This document shows, one piece after another, positions 35,291-44,535 of a stretch of 64,000 nucleotides of DNA (position 1 is its first letter; each line of letters begins with the position of its first letter). Source of the stretch: Nesterenkonia natronophila. GTDB lineage: Bacteria > Actinomycetota > Actinomycetes > Actinomycetales > Micrococcaceae. Below the pieces are notes generated by a model. That model was not told the origin of the DNA. It searched no databases and was given only the letters and a program-made list of their open reading frames with translations. The position numbers and the translations under genes are program-made. Location of the stretch: assembly GCF_003595215.1 (NCBI RefSeq), contig NZ_QYZP01000003.1, forward strand, positions 372,001-436,000, written 5' to 3'.

Positions 35291-37360
35291 ATGGGCGCTC
35301 ACGACGACGCCACCACCGGCCCCATCGACACTGCCGCAGTGGACAAATCTCACCTCGAGGAGCTCATGCTGGGCCGCTGGGCTGAGACCCGGCGGACGGC
35401 CCGGGCTGTGTTAAGAGATCCCATGTTCCACAAGGTGGAGAACCTCACCAAGGAGGACCAGCGCGAGCGCACGCTCAAGCAGTCCCACGCTTTGGTGGAG
35501 GCCAACGCCGTGCACCGCGCCTTCCCAGAAGAGTTCGGCGGGGACAACGACCACGGCGCCAATATCGCCGCTTTCGAAGAACTGGTCACGGCTGATCCCT
35601 CCCTGCAGATCAAGTCAGGTGTCCAATGGGGGCTCTTCGGAGCCGCGGTCCTCCACCTTGGGTCATACGAGCACCAAAAGCAGTGGTTGCCGGGCATAAT
35701 GGACTTGTCGGTGCCTGGCGCCTACGCCATGACAGAGTTTGGCCACGGTTCTGACGTCGCCGCGCTCGGCACCACAGCCACCTATGACGCGGCTGCGCAG
35801 GAATTCGTCATCAATACGCCATTTGAAGCTGCGACCAAGCGCTACTTGGGCAACGCCGCCCTCCACGCCACGGCGGCGGTGGTCTTCGCGCAGTTGATCA
35901 CCCATGGGGTCAATCACGGCGTGCACTGCTTCTACATGGAGATAAGGGACGCTGACGGGAATCCGCGGCCCGGTGTCACCATCAACGACGACGGCCACAA
36001 AGGTGGCCTCAACGGCGTGGACAATGGCCAGCTGAGCTTCGACCACGTGCGCATACCCCGGTTCAACCTCCTCAACCGATACGGGGATGTCGCCGAGGAC
36101 GGCACTTACACCTCATCCATCACCTCCCCGGGGCGGCGTTTCTTCACGATGCTCGGGACTCTGGTCCAGGGCCGAGTGTCCCTATCCGGTGCGGCCATCG
36201 CGGCCTCCAAACTCGCACTGATCGGCGCGGTGACCTACGGCAATGAGCGCCGACAGTTCAATGCCACCTCCACCACTGAGGAAGAGGTGCTTCTGGACTA
36301 TCAGCTGCATCAGCGTCGGCTGATTCCGCGCCTGGCGAAGACGGTGGCGCTGGGATTCGCTCAGGAGAAGCTGCTGGGGAAGCTCGACGAGGTGTTCTCC
36401 GGCAAAGACGACTCCGATGAGAACCGTCAGGAGCTAGAGACTCTTGCCGCGGCGGTGAAAGCCGTGGCCACCTGGCACAGTCTGGACACTCTGCAGGAAG
36501 CCCGCGAAGCATGCGGAGGTGCCGGATTCATCTCTGAGAACCGGTTCACCTCGCTCCGGGCCGACTTGGATGTTTACGCCACCTTCGAGGGAGACAACAA
36601 CGTCCTCCTGCAGCTGGTCGCCAAGCGGCTGCTCGCAGACTACGCCGCCGAGTTCAAGAACGCCGATGTGGGCGCGCTCGCAAGCTATGTTGCGAATCAG
36701 GCTGGCGATCGGGTGATGCACCGGTTCGGCCTGCGTCGGGCATTGCAGGGAGTGCGTGACACGGGCGATGAACGGCGCAGCGCCAATTGGTTCAAGCAGA
36801 CTGAGGTGCAGCGCGAACTCCTGGCCGGCAGGGTCCGCCAGATGGTGGTGGATGTGGCTGGAGAGCTGCGCCCCGTGGCCAAGCTTCCGGCTGAGAAGCA
36901 GGCCAAGGCATTCAACGAGCATCAGTTTGAGATCATAAATACGGCCAAAGCCCACACCGACCTGCTTCTTTGGGAAGCCTTCACCGACGGGCTCGAGAGT
37001 ATCCAGGATCAAGGCACCCGCCAGGTCATGACATGGCTGCGCGACATCTACGCGCTCACCACCATTGAGGAGACCCTCGATTGGTATCTGGTCAACGGGC
37101 GGATCTCGGCCCAGCGCGCCAGAACGCTTTCGCCCTACATCAACCGTTTGGTGGCGAGAGTCCGTCCCCATGCCCAGGACGTTGTGGACTCCTTCGGATA
37201 TGAGCCCGAGCATATACGGATGGAGGTGGCTTCCGGCGCCGAATCACGCCGTCAGGAACAAGCGATGGAGCATTATCGTAAATTGCGTGCTTCCTCGGAG
37301 GCGCCGCTGGATGAGAAGACGCTCCTGGAACGGGAGCGGGCGGCGGCAAGCCGTCGGTAG
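35291..37360 (+). CDS. Acyl-CoA dehydrogenase, acyl-CoA oxidase-like architecture
   Basis: 689 residues, larger than typical FadE (about 400 or 600). First step of beta-oxidation. The sequence follows the peroxisomal ACOX pattern: YAMTEFGHGSDVAALGTTATYD near 145 (in part), FVINTP, KRYLGNAALHA near 181, GVDNGQLSFDHVRIPRFNLLNRYG near 240 (in part), and EGDNNVLLQLVAKRLL near 436, where the glutamate is the expected base. Whether it passes electrons to ETF or to oxygen (making H2O2) cannot be told from sequence. GAGGAG precedes the ATG. Divergent from fadI across the duplicated operator. Confidence 0.88.
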   Translation: MGAHDDATTGPIDTAAVDKSHLEELMLGRWAETRRTARAVLRDPMFHKVENLTKEDQRERTLKQSHALVEANAVHRAFPEEFGGDNDHGANIAAFEELVTADPSLQIKSGVQWGLFGAAVLHLGSYEHQKQWLPGIMDLSVPGAYAMTEFGHGSDVAALGTTATYDAAAQEFVINTPFEAATKRYLGNAALHATAAVVFAQLITHGVNHGVHCFYMEIRDADGNPRPGVTINDDGHKGGLNGVDNGQLSFDHVRIPRFNLLNRYGDVAEDGTYTSSITSPGRRFFTMLGTLVQGRVSLSGAAIAASKLALIGAVTYGNERRQFNATSTTEEEVLLDYQLHQRRLIPRLAKTVALGFAQEKLLGKLDEVFSGKDDSDENRQELETLAAAVKAVATWHSLDTLQEAREACGGAGFISENRFTSLRADLDVYATFEGDNNVLLQLVAKRLLADYAAEFKNADVGALASYVANQAGDRVMHRFGLRRALQGVRDTGDERRSANWFKQTEVQRELLAGRVRQMVVDVAGELRPVAKLPAEKQAKAFNEHQFEIINTAKAHTDLLLWEAFTDGLESIQDQGTRQVMTWLRDIYALTTIEETLDWYLVNGRISAQRARTLSPYINRLVARVRPHAQDVVDSFGYEPEHIRMEVASGAESRRQEQAMEHYRKLRASSEAPLDEKTLLERERAAASRR

Positions 37361-37368
37361 GCCCGTTT

Positions 37369-39984
37369 TTACATAGCAGCCTGCTGCGCTCGCAGTGAGC
37401 GCAGCAGGTGGTCCTCCTCCTCCAGGACGATTCGCCGCAGCGCTGTCGGTGCTGAGCCGTTCTCTTCCAGCCACTGCCGCGCCCGGCGCGCCATAGGATG
37501 GTCGGTCGGCTCCTGGCCGGCATCCAACTGTTGCACCCCGGGAAACAGTCCCCGGACAACGCGCGTCGCCTGCCCCTGGGACATGCGCTCCCACACCTCG
37601 GTGAGCGAGTCGAAGTACTGCGTCTCATAGCCTTTCGCGACACCGTGCGGATCGGCGGTGAAGCCATCCACGGTCGCTGTCAGGTGATCATTGGAGAGTT
37701 CAACGCCGTCGGCGTCCATGCCAGCAAGGGCCTGCTGCAGGGCCGCCTCCTTGATCTCCGGGTCAGGACGTGCGGCCAGCGCAAGACGATGCGCGATCCC
37801 GGCGCGGGCTGAAGTGCGGCGGTTGATCTCTGCGTCCAGCTCCTCCTTTCCGACGCGCCCATGCGCAGCCAGCGCCTGAAGGTACGACCAGCGCAGTTCC
37901 TCATCCCGTTCTGAGAGCAGCTCTGACTGCAGGTGATCCAGCTGGCTGGGGTGGCGCCGAGACACTGCGGCCAGCGTCCGAGTTGCGGCCAGACGGGCGT
38001 CGCTCGGCTGCGCCGCCGCAATGAACTCGGCCAGCCCTGCGGAAAAGCGTGCTTCTTGTTCCTCCTGTCGGCCTGCGGGAGTGTAGAGCTCGCAGGCCTG
38101 ATTGGCCTGCCGGAGCAGTGACTGAACAACGGAGACCTCGGGGATATGCAGACCCAGTTGCAGCACTGCGTCCACGAACCGTTCAGCAACCAGCAGTCCG
38201 TCTCGGACCATGGACCACAGCGATGCCCAAACGGTGGCACGAGCCAGTGCGTCGCCGATCGGGTACGTCAGGGCCGCGTCTACTGAGGCGGCGTCCAGAA
38301 CAACCTTGGCGTAGGTGAGATCCTGATCATTGGGCAGGACCACCCGAGGTGTCTCCTGCGCGGGAAGCTGAAGTCCAGGAACAGGCGTGAGTCCCTCCGG
38401 AGCTGTAGTGCTCAGTTCGGCGGGTACGGACTGCGCCCGAGACAGCACGCCTGTGCCGTCCAGGGTGAAAAGCCCTATCTGAATCACATGTGGCCGGCTG
38501 ATGTGCTGTCCAGTCGCCGGATCCGTCCCTGACTGGTGCACCTGAACGAGTCCAGCTTCATCCCATGGGGCGCTGAGCACCGGTAGTCCGGAGGTCTGCA
38601 GCCATGCTGCGGACCAGTGGCTCATATCTTTGCCTGTCGCCTCTTCCAACACGTCTAGGAAATCCGCCAATCTTGCGTTACCGAAGGCGAAGCGAGCGAA
38701 GTAACGGCGAGCCGCCTGCCGGAAAGCCTCGGCGCCGGCGTAGGCAGCCAGCTGCTTGAGAACACTGGCGCCTTTGGCGTAGGTGATGCCGTCGAAGTTC
38801 TGGTCGGCCGCCTCGAGGTCAGGAATGTCGGCCACGATGGGGTGCGTGGTCGGCAGCTGGTCCTGTACATAGGCCCAACCCTTCCGCGAGCTCGCAAAAG
38901 CCACCCAGGCAGTGGTGAAGTCTGTGGCGGCGTCGACCGCGTATGAGCCCATGTAGTCGGCGAAAGACTCCTTCAGCCACAGATCGTCCCACCACTGCAT
39001 AGTGACAAGATCGCCGAACCACATATGCGCCATCTCATGAAGGATGGTGTTTGCGCGCGTCTCATGCTGCGCTTCGGTGGCGCCGGTGTCGAACACGTGC
39101 TTCTCGGTGAAGGTAACAAGACCAGGGTTCTCCATCGCGCCTAGGTTGTACTCCGGCACGAAGACCTGATCGTACTTCCCCCAGGGGTAGGGGTAGGAGA
39201 ACTCTCGGTGAAAGAAGTCCAACCCCTGCTTCGTAATCTTCAGGATCTCCTCGGCATCCAGGTACTCGGCCAAGGAGGCTCGGCAGAGCACCGCCAGGTC
39301 GATGCTGAACTCCTCGGCGTCTGGTGCGGCGCCGCGCCAGCTGTCACTGACCAGGTGGTAGGGACCGGCCAGCAGGGCCGTGACGTAGGAGCTCATCAGC
39401 TGTGTCTCAGCAAACTCGACGCGCACTACGCCGTCGCCTGCCCGGCGGCGGGATACTTCCGGGGCGTTAGAGCGCAGCTGCCACGACTCAGGTCCTGTGA
39501 TCGAAAACCGAAACCGCGATTTTATGTCCGGCTGGTCGAATACTGGAAACACACGGCGGCAGTCGGCCGGTTCGTACTGGGTGTACAGATAGACCGACCC
39601 GTCACTCGGGTCCACGAAACGGTGCAGCCCTTCCCCTGACCGGGAATAGCGTGACACGGATTCGATCTCCACCACATTTGTCCCGGCGACCAGTCCCTCA
39701 AGAGTGATACCGGCAGCGCCCGCCGCCTCCGCGGGATCGCGCTCAGCTCCGTTGATCTTCAAAGAGTTCACAGACTCGCCCATGTAATCCAGGAAGGGCG
39801 CACCTGTCTGACCCTCAGCCGAAGCGGGGTCGAACACCAACTCAGTGCGGCTCGTCACTGGATAGGACGTGGCACCCTCTTCGGCGGCCGACGAAAGATC
39901 GACATGCACCGTGTATGACGACACACTGATGCAAGATGAGCGGAATGCGGCCTGGCGCCGAGTGAGGTTCGCAATTTCTGACAT
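37369..39984 (-). CDS. pepN: Aminopeptidase N (M1 family)
   Basis: 871 residues, zinc metallopeptidase removing N-terminal amino acids from peptides. GAMENPGL near 283 is the exopeptidase motif, HEMAHMWFGDL near 318 with a downstream glutamate in WLKESFADYMG gives the HExxH-18-E zinc site. The C-terminal half is the ERAP1-like helical domain of actinobacterial PepN. No ribosome binding site precedes the ATG; its 5' end faces that of the ATP-grasp gene 38 bases away. A 12-bp hairpin lies in its last codons. No signal peptide, so cytosolic. Confidence 0.94.
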   Translation of the reverse strand: MSEIANLTRRQAAFRSSCISVSSYTVHVDLSSAAEEGATSYPVTSRTELVFDPASAEGQTGAPFLDYMGESVNSLKINGAERDPAEAAGAAGITLEGLVAGTNVVEIESVSRYSRSGEGLHRFVDPSDGSVYLYTQYEPADCRRVFPVFDQPDIKSRFRFSITGPESWQLRSNAPEVSRRRAGDGVVRVEFAETQLMSSYVTALLAGPYHLVSDSWRGAAPDAEEFSIDLAVLCRASLAEYLDAEEILKITKQGLDFFHREFSYPYPWGKYDQVFVPEYNLGAMENPGLVTFTEKHVFDTGATEAQHETRANTILHEMAHMWFGDLVTMQWWDDLWLKESFADYMGSYAVDAATDFTTAWVAFASSRKGWAYVQDQLPTTHPIVADIPDLEAADQNFDGITYAKGASVLKQLAAYAGAEAFRQAARRYFARFAFGNARLADFLDVLEEATGKDMSHWSAAWLQTSGLPVLSAPWDEAGLVQVHQSGTDPATGQHISRPHVIQIGLFTLDGTGVLSRAQSVPAELSTTAPEGLTPVPGLQLPAQETPRVVLPNDQDLTYAKVVLDAASVDAALTYPIGDALARATVWASLWSMVRDGLLVAERFVDAVLQLGLHIPEVSVVQSLLRQANQACELYTPAGRQEEQEARFSAGLAEFIAAAQPSDARLAATRTLAAVSRRHPSQLDHLQSELLSERDEELRWSYLQALAAHGRVGKEELDAEINRRTSARAGIAHRLALAARPDPEIKEAALQQALAGMDADGVELSNDHLTATVDGFTADPHGVAKGYETQYFDSLTEVWERMSQGQATRVVRGLFPGVQQLDAGQEPTDHPMARRARQWLEENGSAPTALRRIVLEEEDHLLRSLRAQQAAM
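37380..37408. terminator. Hairpin at the convergent fadE and pepN ends
   Basis: Perfect 12-bp stem CCTGCTGCGCTC and GAGCGCAGCAGG with a five-base loop GCAGT, located 20 bases after the fadE stop and inside the final pepN codons. Confidence 0.6.
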
Positions 39985-40022
39985 AGTGTTATTCAAACAG
40001 ACCCACAGAGGACAGTAGGAAA

Positions 40023-41633
40023 ATGTCAGATCTCTTCGCCGAGTACCCAAAGGCCATGCAGCGGTCCACCGCGTTTGACGAGATGTTCTCGCCAGAGGCC
40101 CAGCTACGTTCCGAATACTCTGGGGTGAACGATGTGCTCCAGTCACTGACCGTCCCAGACGTCTCAGCACGCGCTGAAACCATGGCCCGTACCTTCCTGG
40201 ACCGCGGCGTGACCTTCGACTTCGCCGGCGAGGAGAGGGCATGGCCGTTGGACATTGTGCCGCGAATCATCCCCGGCGAAGAGTGGAACAGCATCTCGGC
40301 CGGAGTCGCCCAGCGCGTGACCGCTCTGGAAATGTTCCTCAACGATGTCTATGACCGGATGGAGATTGTCCGCGACGGTGTGATGCCCCGGTCTCTCATC
40401 ACCACCAGCGCCCACTTCCACCGCCAGGTGCACGGCTTCTCAACACCGGGCGGTGTGCGGGTCCACATCTCAGGCATCGACCTGGTGCGCGACGACACAG
40501 GCACTTTTCGGGTTCTCGAGGACAATGTACGCGTCCCCTCCGGAGTCTCCTACGTCTTGGAGAACCGGCGGGCGATCGCCAAGGGGCTTCCGGAGGCATT
40601 CTCGGGTGCGGCGATCCGACCTGTGGAGGAGTACCCTCGGCGGCTGCTCTCCGCACTGCGCCGCACGGCACCCGAAGGCGTGGACGATCCCACAGTGGTG
40701 GTCCTGACTCCCGGGGTGTACAACTCCGCCTACTTTGAGCACACGCTGCTCGCCGGCATGATGGGGGTGGAGCTGGTAGAGGGCCGGGACTTAGTCTGCC
40801 GCGCGAACCGGGTGTATATGCGCACCACCGAAGGCGAGCAGCGCGTGGACGTCATCTACAAGCGGCTCGACGATGACTTTCTTGATCCGCTGCAGTTCCG
40901 GGCCGACTCGATGTTGGGAGTTCCCGGCATCGTCAATGCGGCCCGGGCCGGAAACGTCACCATCGCCAATGCGGTGGGCAACGGTGTCGCCGATGACAAG
41001 CTCGTCTACACCTACGTACCTGACATCATTCGGTACTACCTCAATGAAGAGCCCCTCATCCCCAATGTCGACACATTCCGGTTGGAAGAGCCTGAGGCCC
41101 GCGAAGAGGTCATGGACCGGCTGGCAGAGTTGGTGGTCAAGCCGGTGGACGGGTCCGGGGGCAAGGGACTGGTCATTGGTCCGGACGCCAGCCGAGATGA
41201 GTTGGAAGCCCTTCGCCAAAAGGTACTCGCCGACCCGCGCGGGTGGATCGCCCAACCTGTCCTGCAGCTGTCGACTGTTCCGACCCTCGTTGATGAGACT
41301 TTTGGGCCCCGCCACGTGGATCTGCGCCCCTTCGCGATCAATGATGGGGAAGATGTGTGGGTCCTTCCCGGTGGACTGACTCGGGTGGCCCTCACCGAGG
41401 GCTCTCTGGTCGTCAACTCCTCTCAGGGTGGCGGATCCAAAGACACCTGGGTCGTGGATCAGGACGGCGCCGAGACAGGAGAGGTCTCCACGGCTGTTCC
41501 CTGGAGTACCAGACGCGCCCATCGCTCTACCCAGCGGGTCTGGCCGTCGGCCTTCCACACCGACACCAACCCGTCCTCAGACGCCTACGATGAGCAGCAG
41601 CAGCAGCAGAACCAAGGGGGGGCCCCATGCTGA
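40023..41633 (+). CDS. Circularly permuted ATP-grasp type 2 protein
   Basis: 536 residues. The CP_ATPgrasp_2 family is a predicted peptide or amide ligase of unknown substrate. Marks include DFAGEERAWPLDIVPRIIPGEEW near 62 (in part), VRVHISGIDLVRDD near 143, EDNVRVPSGVSYVLENR near 165, VYKRLDDDFLDP-like DVIYKRLDDDFLDPL near 278, and VVKPVDGSGGKGLVIGPDA near 377, the glycine-rich nucleotide loop. First gene of a conserved three-gene operon; its end overlaps the alpha-E gene by seven bases. A run of Gln codons near the C-terminus is disordered. Confidence 0.9.
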   Translation: MSDLFAEYPKAMQRSTAFDEMFSPEAQLRSEYSGVNDVLQSLTVPDVSARAETMARTFLDRGVTFDFAGEERAWPLDIVPRIIPGEEWNSISAGVAQRVTALEMFLNDVYDRMEIVRDGVMPRSLITTSAHFHRQVHGFSTPGGVRVHISGIDLVRDDTGTFRVLEDNVRVPSGVSYVLENRRAIAKGLPEAFSGAAIRPVEEYPRRLLSALRRTAPEGVDDPTVVVLTPGVYNSAYFEHTLLAGMMGVELVEGRDLVCRANRVYMRTTEGEQRVDVIYKRLDDDFLDPLQFRADSMLGVPGIVNAARAGNVTIANAVGNGVADDKLVYTYVPDIIRYYLNEEPLIPNVDTFRLEEPEAREEVMDRLAELVVKPVDGSGGKGLVIGPDASRDELEALRQKVLADPRGWIAQPVLQLSTVPTLVDETFGPRHVDLRPFAINDGEDVWVLPGGLTRVALTEGSLVVNSSQGGGSKDTWVVDQDGAETGEVSTAVPWSTRRAHRSTQRVWPSAFHTDTNPSSDAYDEQQQQQNQGGAPC

Positions 41634-42559
41634 GCCGAATTGCCGAATCACTGTTCTGGATCGGTCGGTATGTGGAGCGCGCCGACGGCACCGCTCGTAT
41701 CCTCGATGTGCACCTTGAGCGCCTGAATCAGCTGCCGTTGGCGGAGCAGCGCACGGTCTCCGCGAATCTCATGTCGGTCATGGGGGTCGATATCAGTGAC
41801 GATGATTCCCCTCCCGGGCTTCAGCAGCTGGTCACCCGGATGGCCTTCGACCTCCGGCAGCCAAACTCAATCGCCGGGTCACTCTCCGCCGCTCGCGAGA
41901 ATGCGCGGCGTGCCCGAGAGACGGTCTCCGCCCCAGTGTGGGAGTCACTCAACGCCACTTGGAACGGACTCACCAGTCACCGGCGGGACGTAGTGGGAAC
42001 TTACCGGTTCTGCACCTGGGTGATTGAACGGACTGCCACAGTACAAGGAATGGCCGACTCGACAATGAGCCGAGATGACTCCTGGCAGTTTCTGGCTCTG
42101 GGTAGGTCTCTGGAGCGGGCCGATATGACCGCCCGAATGCTCGCCACCGGTGACGAGGAAGCTTTCCGGCTCTCCTGGGCCAATATGTTGCGCTGCGCTG
42201 GTGCCTATGAGTCGTTCCTGCGCAGCCGCCGTGCCGCCTTCGGTGATACCTACGCCGTGGAGTTTCTGTTGTTGGACCGCCTGTTCCCGCGGTCGGTAGT
42301 ATCGTCGCTGCGTCAGGTTGAGCAGGCGCTGATCGCATTGGACCCGGAATACAGCCGTACTGGGAAGATGGACTCGGCTCGTCGGCTGGTCGGTCAGGCC
42401 TGCACCTTCCTGGAGTACCACCACTCCGAGGATCTCCTTGGAGAGCTTCCCGAACACCTGGAAAGGGTTCGCGCAGCATGTTCGGGTGCCTCCAACGCCA
42501 TCACCTCGAAGTACTTTGCGCAAGCGGCCGAGCAGGCCTGGACAGGAGAGCACATATGA
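41627..42559 (+). CDS. Alpha-E domain protein
   Basis: 310 residues, all-helical. The N-terminus MLSRIAESLFWIGRYVERADGTARILDVH (in part LFWIGRYVERAD at 9-20) is the signature of the alpha-E domain, whose biochemical function is unknown. It is nearly always encoded beside circularly permuted ATP-grasp and transglutaminase-like proteins. An internal helical motif FLALGRSLERADMTARML near 155 repeats the N-terminal one. Its stop overlaps the next ATG (ATGA). Confidence 0.9.
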   Translation: MLSRIAESLFWIGRYVERADGTARILDVHLERLNQLPLAEQRTVSANLMSVMGVDISDDDSPPGLQQLVTRMAFDLRQPNSIAGSLSAARENARRARETVSAPVWESLNATWNGLTSHRRDVVGTYRFCTWVIERTATVQGMADSTMSRDDSWQFLALGRSLERADMTARMLATGDEEAFRLSWANMLRCAGAYESFLRSRRAAFGDTYAVEFLLLDRLFPRSVVSSLRQVEQALIALDPEYSRTGKMDSARRLVGQACTFLEYHHSEDLLGELPEHLERVRAACSGASNAITSKYFAQAAEQAWTGEHI

Positions 42560-43410
42560 CCCGGCTGCATGTCGTTCACACCACCGATTACCGTTACGGG
42601 GCTCCAGTGACGGTTTCGTACAATGAGGCGCGCGTGACCCCGCAGACTGACGCTGCTCAGGTGGTGTTGGAGACCGACCTGCGGATCTCTCCCTACGCCA
42701 CGGCACTGTCGCACTACCGAGACTACTGGGGAGCCAAGGTCCACACCTTCGATCTGCACTCCCGCCACGAAAGACTGACGGTGACTTCAGAAGCGCTGGT
42801 GGAGGTCCACCGCACGGAGAAGCAGCACGCGCCTGAGGATCTCTTGGACTGGGAGGAGCTCACAAGCGACACCAATGTCGAGGAGTTCAGCGACTTCCTT
42901 CCGCAGTCCAGGCTCTCCGATCCGGGCGAGTCGCTCGCCGGCGCCGCCCACGGGATCGCCGCCGGGAAGACACCGCATGAGACTGCCCATGCGATCATCG
43001 CCTGGCTTCGCGAGGAAATGGAGTATCAACCAGGCACCACCGCGGTGCACTTCAATGCTGAAACCTCATTCTCTGAACGCCGCGGAGTGTGCCAGGACCT
43101 CTCACATGTGGTCATTGGGGCATTGCGCGCGGTGAACATCCCTGCTCGCTATGTCTCGGGTTACATACACCCCAACCCAGAGGCCGCCCTCGGCGAGACG
43201 GTCGTCGGTCAGTCCCACGCATGGCTGGAATGGTGGGACGGACGCTGGCACACTTGGGATCCCACCAATCACAAACCGGCGGGCGGCCACCACATACTGG
43301 TGGCCCGTGGCCGGGATTACGCTGACGTGACACCCTTCAAAGGCATTCTCTCCGGGGGCGGGCCGGACACCGCTCTTGGGGTCGAGGTGACCATCACTCG
43401 TCAGGCCTGA
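42556..43410 (+). CDS. Transglutaminase-like cysteine protease family protein
   Basis: 284 residues. Begins with the Bact_transglu_N domain (LHVVHTTDYRYGAPVTVSYNEARV at 3-26, in part) and continues with the transglutaminase core: catalytic Cys in RRGVCQDLSHVVIGALRA near 177, His in GQSHAWLEWWDGRWHTWDPTN near 217, and Asp in WDPTN. In this operon it is predicted to cleave or transfer amide bonds made by the ATP-grasp partner (inference). The start overlaps the alpha-E stop; the stop overlaps the tatC end by ten bases. Confidence 0.9.
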   Translation: MTRLHVVHTTDYRYGAPVTVSYNEARVTPQTDAAQVVLETDLRISPYATALSHYRDYWGAKVHTFDLHSRHERLTVTSEALVEVHRTEKQHAPEDLLDWEELTSDTNVEEFSDFLPQSRLSDPGESLAGAAHGIAAGKTPHETAHAIIAWLREEMEYQPGTTAVHFNAETSFSERRGVCQDLSHVVIGALRAVNIPARYVSGYIHPNPEAALGETVVGQSHAWLEWWDGRWHTWDPTNHKPAGGHHILVARGRDYADVTPFKGILSGGGPDTALGVEVTITRQA

Positions 43411-44216
43411 GCGGCAGCTTCGCGCTTCGCCTTTCGCTTGTCGTGGAGCAGGCAAAGTCCCACGGCGAGGGCGAACAGCAGCGTCAGTGGAATCATGATG
43501 AAGAACATGCTCACGGCTTCCCCGCCAGGGGCCGCCAGGGCGGACATCACCGCAATCAGCATGACTACGCCGCGCCAAGAATTCAGGATCTGCTGACCGG
43601 TGACCAGGCCCATCATGTTCAGTCCTACCAGGATCACCGGGATGACCATTGCGATCCCGCAGGCCAAGAACAAGTGCAGCACAAAGGTGAAGTAGACATC
43701 TGGGGCGATGATGTTCGACGTGCCCTCAGGATTCAGCGAAAAGAAGAACTCTATGGCCCGCGGCAACAACGTGTACGCCGTCCAAATCCCGGTCAGGAAG
43801 AGGGGCACGCTGACGGCGATGAACGCGATCGCGTACCGTTTCTCTCGCTTCTCCAGACCGGGCATGATGAATGCCCAGATCTGGTATAACCAAACCGGGG
43901 AGGAGATGACCACGCCCACAAAGAGTGAGAGCCTGATCAGCAGGTCTAGAGGTTGTCCCACGGCATTGAAGGCCAGTGCGGTCAGTCGCCCGTCGTCGTT
44001 GTTGCTGTGCTCAACCACTGGCTGCTGCAACGCCGCGACCAGCCATTCGTAGAGGAAAAAACCGGCAACTGCACCCAGGACTACTCCTGCAGCAGCAATC
44101 AACAGCCGCCGGCGCAGCTCCCGGAGGTGCTCACGAAGGGACATCCGCCCCTCCGGATCTCGTCTACGTTTCCGAGAGCCCCTGCCGGCCGGACGCTCCC
44201 GTTCGGCCAGAGTCAT
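43401..44216 (-). CDS. tatC: Sec-independent translocase subunit TatC
   Basis: 271 residues, six membrane segments. Core recognition subunit of twin-arginine export. The motif MSLREHLRELRRRLLIAA near 25-42 holds the conserved N-terminal glutamate (SxxEHLxELRxRL), and FVLHLFLACGIAMVIPVILVGLNMMGLV near 165 (in part) holds the TM3-TM4 region. The N-terminus is basic (RGSRKRRRD). The ATG at 44216 is seven bases after the tatA stop; a GTG one codon earlier is possible. Last gene of the long leftward operon from 55 kb. Confidence 0.93.
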   Translation of the reverse strand: MTLAERERPAGRGSRKRRRDPEGRMSLREHLRELRRRLLIAAAGVVLGAVAGFFLYEWLVAALQQPVVEHSNNDDGRLTALAFNAVGQPLDLLIRLSLFVGVVISSPVWLYQIWAFIMPGLEKREKRYAIAFIAVSVPLFLTGIWTAYTLLPRAIEFFFSLNPEGTSNIIAPDVYFTFVLHLFLACGIAMVIPVILVGLNMMGLVTGQQILNSWRGVVMLIAVMSALAAPGGEAVSMFFIMIPLTLLFALAVGLCLLHDKRKAKREAAAQA

Positions 44217-44223
44217 CACAGCC

Positions 44224-44475
44224 TCAGGAGTAGTCGCGGCGTTCGCGGCTCTCGTGCACATCCGCAGTGGGGTCTATCACTTTGCCCTCAACTGCGCTGG
44301 GCTCTGCGTCCGTGGCACCCTCATCCTGGTCTTTATCCTGCATGGTCTTAACCTCAGACTTGAAGATCCGTGCGGACTCCCCCAAAGACCTCGCCAGCTT
44401 AGGCAGCTTCGTCGCTCCGAAGAGCAGCAAGAGAATCAGCAGCAGAATCAACCACTGCCACCCAGCAATATTCAT
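44224..44475 (-). CDS. tatA: Sec-independent translocase subunit TatA
   Basis: 83 residues: one N-terminal membrane helix ([14 protein letters not shown] at 6-19), the FG hinge followed by [21 protein letters not shown] amphipathic helix (in part) and an acidic tail. TatA forms the translocation pore with TatC. AAAGGA precedes the ATG. A TACACT box at 44503-44508 on the minus strand suggests an extra promoter between pafBC and tatA. Confidence 0.93.
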   Translation of the reverse strand: MNIAGWQWLILLLILLLLFGATKLPKLARSLGESARIFKSEVKTMQDKDQDEGATDAEPSAVEGKVIDPTADVHESRERRDYS

Positions 44476-44535
44476 CACGACGTCCTTTCCTTGAACCCCT
44501 CTAGTGTAGCCGCGGCTGCGGTGCGGGCACACATT

